64,000 bases of DNA, taken from contig NZ_JASVWB010000002.1 of assembly GCF_030287445.1 (NCBI RefSeq), forward strand, positions 620,001 through 684,000. The letters run 5' to 3'. The position numbers and the translations under genes were made by a program. This DNA is from Streptomyces sp. ALI-76-A (GTDB taxonomy: Bacteria > Actinomycetota > Actinomycetes > Streptomycetales > Streptomycetaceae). The notes under the pieces were generated by a model. It was not told the DNA's origin and did not search any database. It was given only the letters and a program-made list of their open reading frames with translations. Shown here piece by piece: positions 9,285-16,936 of this stretch (the stretch's first letter is position 1; every line of letters begins with the position of its first letter).

Positions 9285-10151
9285 GTGCTGGAGCGGCTCA
9301 ACCAGACCATGGAGCACATCGAGCGCCACCTCGACCAGTCCATCGACGTGGCCGAGCTGGCGCGCGGGGCGGCCACCTCGGAGTACCACCTGCGGCGGAT
9401 GTTCTCCGCGCTCGCGGGCATGCCGCTGTCGGAGTACATCCGACGCCGCCGGCTCACCGTCGCGGGTGCCGAGGTACTCGCACGGCGCGAGTCGCTGCTG
9501 GAGATCGCGGTCCGCTACGGCTACGGGTCGGGTGAGGCCTTCGCACGGGCGTTCCGCGCCATGCACGGTGTCGGTCCGGGCGAGGCCCGGCGCACCGGCA
9601 CCGCGCTCGTCTCCCAGCCCCGGTTGTCCTTCCGTCTCACCGTCGAAGGGAGCAGCAGCATGCGTTATCGCGTCGTGGACAAGCCGGCCTTCACCGTCGT
9701 CGGCCTCAAGGCCCGGGTACCGCTGGTGCACTTGGGGCCGAACCAGGCGATCATCGATTTCGTCCGTGGGATCGAACCGCACACCCTGGAGCGCCTGGAG
9801 CAGCTGTCGGACCAGGAGCCGCAGGGCATCGTCGCGGTCTGCGACGACCTGGACCCCAGCCGTGCCGAGGGCACCACGCTCGACTACTACCACGGGGTGA
9901 TCACGACGGCGGCGGCCCCTGACGGAACGGCCGTCCTGCCTGTACCGGCGGGGACCTGGGCGGTCTTCACCACCTCCGGACCGGCGCCGCACGCCATCCA
10001 GACGCTGTGGGGGGACGTGTTCACGCAGTGGTTCCCGTCCAACCCGTACCGCAGCCGACCCGGCCCCGAGATCCTGCGCACCCGCCTGTCACCCGACAGG
10101 ACCGAGGCCGACGCCGAGCTGTGGCTTCCGGTGGAGCGGGAACAGGGCTGA
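9285..10151 (+). CDS. AraC-family regulator with GyrI-like effector domain
   Basis: The 288-residue product, started by GTG after a GGGGACCGGAG site, has an N-terminal AraC DNA-binding domain. Two helix-turn-helix units span residues 5-105: DVAELARGAATSEYHLRRMF and IAVRYGYGSGEAFARAF. It is followed by a GyrI-like small-molecule-binding domain (residues 125-285, beginning YRVVDKPAFTVVGLKARV). This Rob/SoxS-like architecture with N-terminal HTH is typical of multidrug- or stress-responsive activators. No target gene is adjacent. A strong hairpin terminator follows ten bases after the stop. Confidence 0.92.
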   Translation: MLERLNQTMEHIERHLDQSIDVAELARGAATSEYHLRRMFSALAGMPLSEYIRRRRLTVAGAEVLARRESLLEIAVRYGYGSGEAFARAFRAMHGVGPGEARRTGTALVSQPRLSFRLTVEGSSSMRYRVVDKPAFTVVGLKARVPLVHLGPNQAIIDFVRGIEPHTLERLEQLSDQEPQGIVAVCDDLDPSRAEGTTLDYYHGVITTAAAPDGTAVLPVPAGTWAVFTTSGPAPHAIQTLWGDVFTQWFPSNPYRSRPGPEILRTRLSPDRTEADAELWLPVEREQG

Positions 10152-10160
10152 CCGCGCAGC

Positions 10161-10190
10161 GCGCAGAGACGCCGTTCGGCGTCTCTGCGC
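10161..10190. terminator. Perfect 13-bp stem terminator
   Basis: GCGCAGAGACGCC and its exact complement flank a GTTC loop, starting ten bases after the AraC-type stop codon. There is no T-run, as is usual for Streptomyces. Since the next gene is convergent, it can serve both strands. Confidence 0.88.
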
Positions 10191-10259
10191 GTCCGGTCGG
10201 TCGAGTCCCGTGTTCTCGCGTCGGTGACACGGCGCGGGCGGGTGCGGTGAGCGCGGCCG

Positions 10260-10706
10260 CTACTGGGGGCCGAGTCCGGTGATGTCTCCGCCGGGATCGT
10301 CGGGCAGGGCGATGCGGGCGGTGATGCGTTTGCCGACCGATTCACGCTGGACCTCGAAGCCCTGGGCGACGGCCATGACGATCTCCAGCCCGTGCTGGCC
10401 GACTCTGCCCGGGTCGGCGGCCCGGGCCACCGGCAGGACGGGATCGCTGTCCCACACCACCACTTCCACGACGGCGCCCGTGATGCGCAGTTCCATCAGC
10501 ACCGGCCCGGGAGCGTACTTACGCGCGTTGGTGACCAGCTCGCTGACCACCAGCTGCGTCAGGTCCATCGCGCGGGCCGAGACCGGCAGGCCGTGTTCGG
10601 CCTGCACGCGGGCCAGGAAGTCCACCGCACGACGACGCGCGTGAGCGATACAGGCACCGTCTCCGTCCAGGGCGACGGTGTCCCACACCGGAGGGGCACC
10701 AGGCAT
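10260..10706 (-). CDS. RsbW-like anti-sigma ATP-binding protein
   Basis: The 148-residue protein is a single GHKL/HATPase_c_2 domain. It has the N-box TQLVVSELVTNARKYAPGP, the G1 box VVWDSDPVLP and the G2-like GQHGLEIVMAVA. Such small serine kinases bind and phosphorylate STAS antagonists and may sequester a sigma factor. GTG at 10709 and ATG at 10706 are both possible; ATG is favoured because GGTGAGGG lies seven bases before it. It is divergent from the STAS gene at 10918, which is a plausible partner, and is preceded by a SigB-type promoter motif at 10778-10802. Confidence 0.88.
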   Translation of the reverse strand: MPGAPPVWDTVALDGDGACIAHARRRAVDFLARVQAEHGLPVSARAMDLTQLVVSELVTNARKYAPGPVLMELRITGAVVEVVVWDSDPVLPVARAADPGRVGQHGLEIVMAVAQGFEVQRESVGKRITARIALPDDPGGDITGLGPQ

Positions 10707-10777
10707 CACGTCGCCCTCACCATCGGAGACTGATTCCGCCGGGCCCGCCTTTGTTTCCCCTGTTCACACGGCTGCGC

Positions 10778-10802
10778 GTACCCAGCGCCGTCGCTCACAT
10801 GC
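10778..10802 (-). promoter_or_regulatory. SigB-type promoter motif GCAT-N15-GGGTAC
   Basis: On the minus strand GCAT (10802-10799) and GGGTAC (10783-10778) are 15 bases apart, fitting the GNNT-N14-16-GGGTA(C/T) consensus I recall for Streptomyces SigB. Transcription would start about 65 bases before the anti-sigma kinase gene ending at 10260. Confidence 0.5.
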
Positions 10803-10917
10803 CCCTTGGGTCCGGGTTGGGGGGCTGATGGGTATACGCCGTGGCCCCGGGGGAGGCTGTCGGCGCATATCGTGTCGGGACCCGAGCACCCCAACAGCGA
10901 GCGCAGTCGAGGAAACG

Positions 10918-11283
10918 GTGACAGACTCCCAGAAACCAGCCACGCCCGGCCAACTGTCCATCGACCACACCGCCGTCGACGACGTTCAGGTCGTCACCCT
11001 GCGCGGCGAGATCGATCACACCGTCACGAAGGAACTCAGCGAGGTCCTGCTGTCCCACGACGGCGCGACGCCACCGCGGACGGTGGTGGACCTCAGCGGT
11101 GTGACCTTCATGGACTCCAGCGGCATCAACGTCCTCATCACCGTCCACCGGACCGCGCGTGACGCCCAGGGGTGGCTGCGGCTCGCCGGCACGCAGGAAC
11201 CGGTACTGCGCGTCCTTCAACTGGTCGGCCTGGACGGGGTCATCCCCCGCCATCCCACCGTCGAGCAGGCCATGAGCGCCTGA
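10918..11283 (+). CDS. STAS-domain anti-sigma factor antagonist
   Basis: The 121-residue protein starts with GTG 10918 (VTDSQKPATPG) after GAGGAAACG, and consists of one STAS domain: VVTLRGEIDHTVTKELSEVL, then VVDLSGVTFMDSSGINVLI with the phosphorylatable serine in DSSG, and a C-terminal LQLVGLDGVIPRHP. It should compete with a sigma factor for an RsbW-like kinase, reversed by phosphorylation. A SigB-like -10 GGGTAT lies at 10830-10835 but the nearest GNNT is only 12 bases away, so promoter evidence is partial. Its divergent neighbour encodes a suitable kinase. Confidence 0.9.
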   Translation: MTDSQKPATPGQLSIDHTAVDDVQVVTLRGEIDHTVTKELSEVLLSHDGATPPRTVVDLSGVTFMDSSGINVLITVHRTARDAQGWLRLAGTQEPVLRVLQLVGLDGVIPRHPTVEQAMSA

Positions 11284-11702
11284 CCCGTTCGGTGACGTTC
11301 CGTGCCGGCCACGCCGGGTGGCGCAGGAGTCCGTGGCGGGCGGCCGTCGAGGGTTCTGCGGTGAGGCCGCCATCCGGCGGGGATCGCGCGTGGAGGCGGG
11401 GATCCGGCGTGGAGACGAGAGTCCCGCGACGGCACGGACTGCGTCTACGTCGGCATGCGGTGCAGCCCCAGAACCGCGTGCCACGGCTGTGCCCCGCGGA
11501 GCCCGGGTCGCCGTTCGCTGCCAGGGCGCCCTCCGTGGAGCCATCTGCGTCGTCGGCACCGCGCACCGCCGACGTACCTCGGCTGACAGACCGCGAAACC
11601 GGCTTCGCCGTATGCCCCTGCCCGCCTACGCGTCCGGCGGACGTACGGCCCTCTCGGCGCCGCCCGCTCATGCCGGGGACTTCTGGGCCCACCCGGTGCC
11701 GG
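11284..11702. other. Spacer between convergent STAS genes, nothing seen
   Basis: All frames in this stretch are low-complexity Arg/Pro-rich shadows without domains. No clear hairpin terminator, repeat or promoter was noticed. Confidence 0.4.
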
Positions 11703-12083
11703 TCAGGCCGTCGGTGTCCTCCCGATGCTGTCGTCCGTGTCCGCGCTCGGCCGGGTGGCAGCGACGCTGTCGGGATGGAGGGGGAAGACCTGGTCGAGGC
11801 CGACCATACGCAGAACGCGGAGGGTACGGGCGGGGACGGCGGCGAGCGCGACGTCGGCCTGGGCGGCGTCGGCGTGATGGCGGGCCGCGATCAGGGCGGT
11901 GATGCCGCTGGAGTCACAGAAGTCCATGCCCGCCAGGTCCAGGACGAGGCGCTGGCCCGGCTGGAGCGTGAGCGTGGTGAGCAGGTCCCGCAGCTCGGCG
12001 GCGTGGGCGTAGTCGAGTTCGCCGTGGATCTCCAGAACCGGACCGGTCACGGCCTCTCGGGAGGTGATCTTGAGTGGACTCAT
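11703..12083 (-). CDS. STAS-domain antagonist of the RsbQ/PAS-phosphatase operon
   Basis: This 126-residue protein is a STAS domain (VLEIHGELDYAHAAELRDLL; VLDLAGMDFCDSSGITALI; LRMVGLDQVFPLHPDS) with the conserved DSSG phosphorylation motif and a short disordered tail. Its ATG overlaps the stop of the upstream PAS-phosphatase gene by four bases (ATGA), so it is the third gene of a coupled operon: hydrolase, phosphatase, STAS. It is the natural substrate candidate for the phosphatase: dephosphorylated, it would free a sigma factor from an RsbW-like kinase encoded elsewhere. Confidence 0.92.
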   Translation of the reverse strand: MSPLKITSREAVTGPVLEIHGELDYAHAAELRDLLTTLTLQPGQRLVLDLAGMDFCDSSGITALIAARHHADAAQADVALAAVPARTLRVLRMVGLDQVFPLHPDSVAATRPSADTDDSIGRTPTA

Positions 12084-13369
12084 GCGGTGCTTCTCGTCGT
12101 CGGGCCGGGGGCGGGGACGCCCAGGGCGAGCAAGGCCGTGTCGTCGTCGAGGCCGTCACCGAAGCCGTCCAGCAGGCCGGTCAGCGCCTGGATGACGGCC
12201 TGCGGGGTCCTGCCGGCGTGTTCGGCCGCGAAGTCCCGCAATGCGTCCTCCCCGTACAGGCTGGTGCGTTCGGTGCCGGTGCGCGCCTCGGTGAGGCCGT
12301 CGGTGTAGAGCAGGAGGGTGTCGCCGGGGCCGAGGGTGGTGGTGGCGGTGACGAAGTGCGCGGCGGGCAGGACGCCGACGAGGAGGCCGCCCGGGGTGGG
12401 CAGGAAGTCGGCGCCACCGTCGGCGCGCAGGACGAGGGCCGGGGGGTGACCGCCTGAGGCGAGGCGGACGCTGACCCGCCGGGTCGCGGGGTCGGGTTCG
12501 AGCATGCCGAAGATGGCGGTGCAGTAGCGGGGATCGCCGCTCCCGGTGTAACGCTCGTGGAGCACCGTGTTCAGGGTGGTGAGGGCGGCGACGGGGTCGG
12601 AGCCGTGCACGGCGGCGGCGCGCAGGGTGTAGCGAGTCAGTGAGGTCAGCGCGGCGGCCTGGGGGCCCTTGCCGCAGACGTCGCCGAGGAAGAAGGCGAA
12701 ACACGTGCCGTCGACGGGGAAGAGATCGTAGAAGTCGCCGCCGAGCCGGTCGGGGGCGGCGGTGCGGTAGTGGGCGGCCGCCTCCATTCCGGGTACCGGC
12801 GTCAGCGTGGCGGGCAGCAGCGACTGCTGGAGCACGCCGAGGGCGTCCTGCAGCCGGGCACGATCGGTCTCCGACTGCCTGCGTGCTTCCTCGGCTGCCT
12901 TCCGGGCTCGCAGGAGTTCCTCTTCGTAGGCACGGCGGTCCCGGGCGTCGAAGACCGTGGTGCGGATCAGCAGCGGCTCGCCGGTACTGCCGCGTTTGAC
13001 GACGGACGAGATCAGCACCGGCATCCGGGCCCCGTCGGCCTGTTTGATCTCGAGCGCTATGCCGCCGATCTCGCCCTGCATCCGCAGCAGCGGCGCGAAG
13101 TGCGTCTCGTGATACAGCTTGCCGCCCACGGTCAGCAGGTCGGTGAACCGCATCCGGCCCACCACCGCCTCCCGCTCCAGTCCGAGCCAGCCGAGCAGCG
13201 TGGCGTTGATCTTCGCGATGGTGCCGTCCATCAGCGTGGAGAGGTAACCGCACGGCGCGCTCTCGTACAGCTCCTCGGCGCTGTCCTCCAGCAGCGCGGC
13301 GAACGCCGCCCCCGGCGTTCGCCCGTCGCCGGCTCCGTGCGGGTCGGGCTGCCGCCCGGTGCCGCACAT
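12080..13369 (-). CDS. RsbP-like PAS-SpoIIE phosphatase
   Basis: The 429-residue protein starts MCGTGRQPDPHG. A PAS domain (about residues 25-150: YESAPCGYLSTLMDGTIAKI) and a short coiled coil (residues 155-185, EEELLRARKAAEEARRQ) precede a PP2C/SpoIIE domain. The latter carries RLGGDFYDLFPV, LGDVCGKGPQAAAL, ASGGHPPALV, LLLYTDGLTEA and DDDTALL. Bacillus RsbP has the same PAS-coiled coil-PP2C layout. The start overlaps the stop of an RsbQ-type hydrolase gene (TGATG) and its stop overlaps the STAS gene. Energy-stress input through the hydrolase, as in Bacillus, is inferred from homology and gene order. Confidence 0.92.
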   Translation of the reverse strand: MCGTGRQPDPHGAGDGRTPGAAFAALLEDSAEELYESAPCGYLSTLMDGTIAKINATLLGWLGLEREAVVGRMRFTDLLTVGGKLYHETHFAPLLRMQGEIGGIALEIKQADGARMPVLISSVVKRGSTGEPLLIRTTVFDARDRRAYEEELLRARKAAEEARRQSETDRARLQDALGVLQQSLLPATLTPVPGMEAAAHYRTAAPDRLGGDFYDLFPVDGTCFAFFLGDVCGKGPQAAALTSLTRYTLRAAAVHGSDPVAALTTLNTVLHERYTGSGDPRYCTAIFGMLEPDPATRRVSVRLASGGHPPALVLRADGGADFLPTPGGLLVGVLPAAHFVTATTTLGPGDTLLLYTDGLTEARTGTERTSLYGEDALRDFAAEHAGRTPQAVIQALTGLLDGFGDGLDDDTALLALGVPAPGPTTRSTA

Positions 13370-14172
13370 CACCGCAGGCCTGCCAGGAAGCCGGTGATCG
13401 CCTCGTTCGTGGCTTCGGGTGCGGACAGGTGCGGGCAGTGCCCGGTCGCATCGAGAGTGACCAGTGTCGAGCCGGGTATCGCCTGGTGGACGAAGGCACC
13501 GACCTCCCGGGGCGCGATGACGTCCTGGGCGCACTCCAGCACCAGCGTCGGCACTCGCACGGTTTTCAGGTCGTCTCGTGAGTCGGACAGGAACGTGGTC
13601 CGGGCGAAGACGCGCGCCATCTCCGGGTCCGTGGCGCAGAAGCTGTTCCTCAGCTCCTCGCCGAGCTCCGGTCGGTCCGCGTTCCCCATGATCACCGGCG
13701 CCATGGCCGCCGACCAGCCCAGATAGTTCGACTCCAGTGAGACCAGCAGCTCGTCGATGTCCGGCGCGCTGAACCCGCCCCGGTAGCCCTCGTCGTCGAT
13801 GTACCGCGGAGACGGAGCGACCATCACCAGCGCGCCGATGCGCTCCGGGGCCATGTCGGCGGCGAGCACCCCGGTCATCGCGCTGACCGAGTGCCCCACG
13901 AACACCGCGTCGCGCAGGTCGAGCGCTTCGCACACCTCCACCGCGTCCCGCGCATAGCCGTGCAGCGAGGCGTAGCGGCTCTCGGAGAACGCGGACAGCT
14001 CCGAGCGGCCCGAGCCCACGTAGTCGAACAGCACCACCCGGTAGTCCTCGACCAGGGCAGGCACCGTCAGCCGCCACATGTTCTGATCACAGCCGAACCC
14101 GTGAGCCAGCACCACCGCCGGCCCCTGCGGGTTGCCGGTGACGAAGACGTTGTTCCTGCGGCCGATGTCCAT
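13369..14172 (-). CDS. rsbQ: RsbQ-like alpha/beta hydrolase
   Basis: The 267-residue protein closely resembles Bacillus RsbQ along its length, as I recall that sequence: HGFGCDQNMW, LFDYVGSGRSEL, GYARDAVEVCEALDL, VFVGHSVSAM, ECAQDVIAPREVG and GHCPHLS. The catalytic triad appears to be Ser95 (GHSVS), Asp217 (AQDVIAP) and His245 (GHCPH). RsbQ binds a small hydrophobic ligand and is needed to activate the RsbP phosphatase in energy stress. Here it is first in an operon with exactly that type of phosphatase. ATG 14172 is chosen because GGGAGA lies nine bases upstream; ATGs at 14181 and 14211 are alternatives. Confidence 0.9.
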   Translation of the reverse strand: MDIGRRNNVFVTGNPQGPAVVLAHGFGCDQNMWRLTVPALVEDYRVVLFDYVGSGRSELSAFSESRYASLHGYARDAVEVCEALDLRDAVFVGHSVSAMTGVLAADMAPERIGALVMVAPSPRYIDDEGYRGGFSAPDIDELLVSLESNYLGWSAAMAPVIMGNADRPELGEELRNSFCATDPEMARVFARTTFLSDSRDDLKTVRVPTLVLECAQDVIAPREVGAFVHQAIPGSTLVTLDATGHCPHLSAPEATNEAITGFLAGLR

Positions 14173-14754
14173 ACCCGCCATTCTCCCAAACCGGGCTCGC
14201 CACTTCTCCACGACCCAGGAGTGTCCATGAGGGGACCCGCGCGCCGCCGGGACACGACTTCACGCCGTCCCACAGCAGGTCAGCCACCCCGCCATGCTGC
14301 CCAGCCCGCCGACCCGACGCACCCCCTCTGTCGTCACCAAGGCAGAGGGACGCCCCGGAGCACCCCCGGCGCACCGGCTCCCCTGCACACCTGCTCCCGT
14401 ACCCTCGCTCCTCACCTCCCGTGGGAGGCGGTCCCGGCCCGGTGGTCGGTCAGGCGTGTGAAGACCTGGTGGCGGCGCGCGGCGGACCGGTGCGGACCGA
14501 GGGAAAGCGGGGCAGAAGGTGTGGCACCACTTCCCCGTGGCCTCCGCAGGGCCGACGGTGCCTGTTCTGGGGAGCGGCACCCGCGTGCTCACCGCTCCAG
14601 TCGGCTCTGCGGAGGACGTGGTGGCCCGGCATCGCGGGCTGCTCGGGCGCGGCCGGCGATCGGGCGGCTCGGGGTGGCCGGTCGGCAGAGGACGGCCTGC
14701 CGGGACGAACACCCCGCGCGGCCGGGACACTCCAGCTGGCGCGGTGAGTACGCG
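14173..14754. other. Intergenic stretch upstream of the RsbQ operon
   Basis: No frame shows a domain or plausible start. A GGGTAC hexamer (minus strand, 14404-14399) faces the operon but has no GNNT partner 14-16 bases away. The hydrolase promoter should lie here but was not identified. Confidence 0.35.
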
Positions 14755-14853
14755 TCAGAAGTTGTGCACGAGCTGGGTCGCCATCCAGAAGACAACCGCG
14801 AGCGCGGCAAGCAGCCCGATTCCCTGGACGATCCGGAGGGGCATCCTGCGCAT
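14755..14853 (-). CDS. Possible 32-residue membrane peptide
   Basis: The frame MRRMPLRIVQGIGLLAALAV... continues through a single hydrophobic helix and ends TQLVHNF with a TGA at 14755. A basic N terminus and one 20-residue helix give a typical small single-pass membrane protein. AAGGCGG lies about eight bases before the ATG. Nothing on either strand competes with it. I do not recognise the peptide; its role, for instance regulation of a membrane partner, is unknown. Confidence 0.45.
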   Translation of the reverse strand: MRRMPLRIVQGIGLLAALAVVFWMATQLVHNF

Positions 14854-15124
14854 GGCGTCATCCGCCTTCCTCGTTGGCGGACTCGGGTCAGTCCTGTCCG
14901 TGTTCTACCCCCCATCGACGGCTCTGCACCCGGCATGCCCGGGACACCGGTCACCGACTGTTTCAGGGAGCCTTGCGGGGGGTCCGATCCGGTCCGATCC
15001 GATTCAAACCCGAGGCGCCCCGGTTTCGCTCTGCCGGCCTACCCCGGTTGGCGGCATCCGCCGCGCGCCCTTTCGCTGGGAGCAAGGCCACTTCCCACCT
15101 GTCGAACGCGCAGAGAGGAACGCC

Positions 15125-15328
15125 ATGTACGAGATGCGGGCGGAGCCCGGAGGCGACCAGGGTGAGCTGGTCTGGCATGTCATGTCCAAGGACGCCAGCG
15201 GCCACCCCCTGTGCGGGCGCCGCCTCACCCGGGTCAACTCCGCCACGAGCGACGAGAAGACAGCCGAGCGGTACTGCGCCCCCTGTATGACCGCCTTTCG
15301 TGACGCGTTGCAGGACAGCCCTGCCTGA
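15125..15328 (+). CDS. Small conserved-looking protein with cysteine pairs
   Basis: The 67-residue product starts MYEMRAEPGGDQGELVWHV after an AGAGGAACGCC site. It contains one cysteine in HPLCGRRL and a CAPC pair in RYCAPCMTAF, which could bind a metal ion such as zinc. No membrane segment or signal is present. Codon use is typical. I believe similar short proteins occur across Streptomyces but know of no function. Upstream, the 10-mer GGTCCGATCC is repeated in tandem at 14981-15000, which may be regulatory. Confidence 0.7.
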   Translation: MYEMRAEPGGDQGELVWHVMSKDASGHPLCGRRLTRVNSATSDEKTAERYCAPCMTAFRDALQDSPA

Positions 15329-15421
15329 ACGCCCCGCGTGACCAGGGACGCCGGATCGGGGTGATCGACCCGTGACTGACTCCTCTTCTGAAATGCACCC
15401 TGTCACGGTCGATCGGCGACC

Positions 15422-15435
15422 TAGAGTCATGGTCA
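15422..15435 (+). promoter_or_regulatory. -10 element giving a leaderless cupin mRNA
   Basis: TAGAGT at 15422-15427 resembles a vegetative -10 hexamer and lies seven bases before the ATG at 15435; CTGTCA about 16 bases further upstream is a weak -35. Transcription would start at or within a base of the start codon, and no ribosome-binding site is present. Confidence 0.45.
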
Positions 15436-15950
15436 TGACGACGTCGAGGAACAACGAAAGCCCCGGGGACTTCGCCCCCGTACTCACCCGTGCCGCTGAA
15501 GCGGAGACCACCCGCGACCCCAGCAGTGTCATGGCACTCCTCGCGGACTCCGAGCACACCGGCGGACGGCTCACCAGCTACCGGTCCACGTTCGCCGAAG
15601 GGGCGGTGGGAGCGCCCGCCCATCTGCACAGGAAGGCGTCCGAACTGTTCTTCGTGATCGAGGGAGCGCTTCAGGTGCTGGTGGGTGAGGAGGTCACCGT
15701 CCTCGAACAGGGCGACTTCCTGGTCGTACCGCCCCACACCCCGCACGCCTTCGCCGCCGCGCCCGGCAGGACGGCCGACGTCCTGTTCGTCTTCACCCCG
15801 GGCGCCGACCGCTTCGACTATCTGCGGCTCCTCGGCCGGGTGATGCGCGGCGAAGCCGACCCGCAGGAGATCAAGGACTCCTCGGAGCGGTTCGACAACC
15901 ACTACGTCGACAGTCCCGCGTGGCGCGAGGCTCTCGCCGCGCGGAGCTGA
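15435..15950 (+). CDS. Cupin-domain protein
   Basis: The 171-residue protein holds one cupin beta-barrel: motif 1 around APAHLHRKASELFFVIEGAL supplies two histidines and a glutamate, and motif 2 around LVVPPHTPHAF supplies the last histidine. This is a complete metal-binding set. Such proteins are dioxygenases, isomerases or ligand-binding proteins; the substrate is not evident. ATG 15435 (MTTSRNN) is preferred to GTG 15372 because of the -10 element just upstream. Its last codons lie in a 14-bp sequence repeated at 16922, at the edge of a rearrangement. Confidence 0.85.
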   Translation: MTTSRNNESPGDFAPVLTRAAEAETTRDPSSVMALLADSEHTGGRLTSYRSTFAEGAVGAPAHLHRKASELFFVIEGALQVLVGEEVTVLEQGDFLVVPPHTPHAFAAAPGRTADVLFVFTPGADRFDYLRLLGRVMRGEADPQEIKDSSERFDNHYVDSPAWREALAARS

Positions 15951-16935
15951 GATCTGACGCCGTCGCGTCAAGGCATCCGCACGGGGCGGGGAGCCGTGTC
16001 ACTGCGGGCCGCCGGCTGGTGGGCGCGACCGCACGCGAACAGCGGCAGTTCGGCGGGCGGATCGCGGGGCCCGCCCGCCCGTCAGTCCGCCGAAGGAAGC
16101 CCCATACGGGTGTCCTCGGTCGGCGGTGCCTCGACGGTCACGGGCTGGTTGACGTCGAGGAAGGTGACGGTCAGATCGAGGGGACCGGGCGCGTTGGCGC
16201 CCTGCAGGGAAAAGGCCTGGCCCCGCACACGGAACTGCTTGGCGCGGTCGTCGCCGTCCACCCACAGGTCCATGGTGAGCGTGCGGTCGATCCTGAGCCC
16301 TGTGACGTACATGAGGGTCTTGATCAGGCGCTCGCGGGTCGCCCCGTCCGCGGCGGCACGTGCGTCGGACAGTCCCTTCGTGGTGACCGTTCCCGTGTAG
16401 TGCGTGGTCCCCGTGCCGTCGACCGTCTCCTCCCCGACCGTCCGCACATTCGGCGAGCCGGCCAGAACCGTCGACTGGACGGCCGGGCTTCCCTCCATCT
16501 GACGGGGCAGTACGCCGTAGGACTGCGTTTCCAACGCGTCACCGCCCCATGCGGCCGGGGCTACTCCCCACCAGCTCTTGCCGTCCAGCTTGGCGGGGTC
16601 GACCCCCTTTCCGCCGACGTACATCGTCTTGCCGACGAAGCGGACCTCCAGCGGGTGGCCCGGCTGGTCGGCCATGGTCATCTTCATGCGCATGGCCAGG
16701 GGCTTCGTGGTCATGCACGCCTCGGCCGACAGCCGGCCCATGTCCGGCACCGTGCCGGTGACCCGGTAGTGGAGGGACGTGACGCCCTCGGAGTTCTTCG
16801 CCGCCTCCGTCACGGCGGCCATGGCAGACGCCCCCGGCGTGTCCCCCTTCGCGGCCTCGGTCGCGGAATCCTTCGCCCCCTCGTTCGCGGCCTCGGTCGC
16901 GAAGCACTTCGCCCCCTCGTTCGCGCGGAGCTGAG
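15938..16935. repeat. 14-bp direct repeats flanking the lipoprotein remnant
   Basis: CGCGCGGAGCTGAG occurs at 15938-15951, over the cupin stop codon, and again at 16922-16935, exactly where the lipoprotein remnant meets the decarboxylase remnant. The 984-bp spacing and the position at the breakpoint suggest recombination or insertion between short homologies. Confidence 0.5.
16082..16921 (-). pseudogene. Lipoprotein-like gene lacking its 5' end
   Basis: The frame encodes a soluble extracytoplasmic domain of the LppX/LolA-like sort seen in Streptomyces lipoproteins: SLHYRVTGTVPDMG, MRMKMTMADQPG, VRFVGKTMYVGG, WWGVAPAAWGG and LTMDLWVDGDDRAKQFRV. It runs to a normal stop at 16082. Upstream it passes through a 12-residue duplication (ANEGAKxxATEA twice, 16838-16915) and then meets unrelated sequence. 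No signal peptide or lipobox is present, so the protein could not be exported as a lipoprotein. The ATG at 16822 is internal. The missing start lies at the junction with a decarboxylase fragment on the other strand. Confidence 0.65.
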
Positions 16936-16936
16936 G

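Noticed and set aside
10814..10835. GGGTAT before the STAS gene at 10918 as a SigB-type promoter
   Set aside because: The nearest GNNT (GGGT) is only 12 bases away, outside the 14-16 range; noted as partial in the gene entry.
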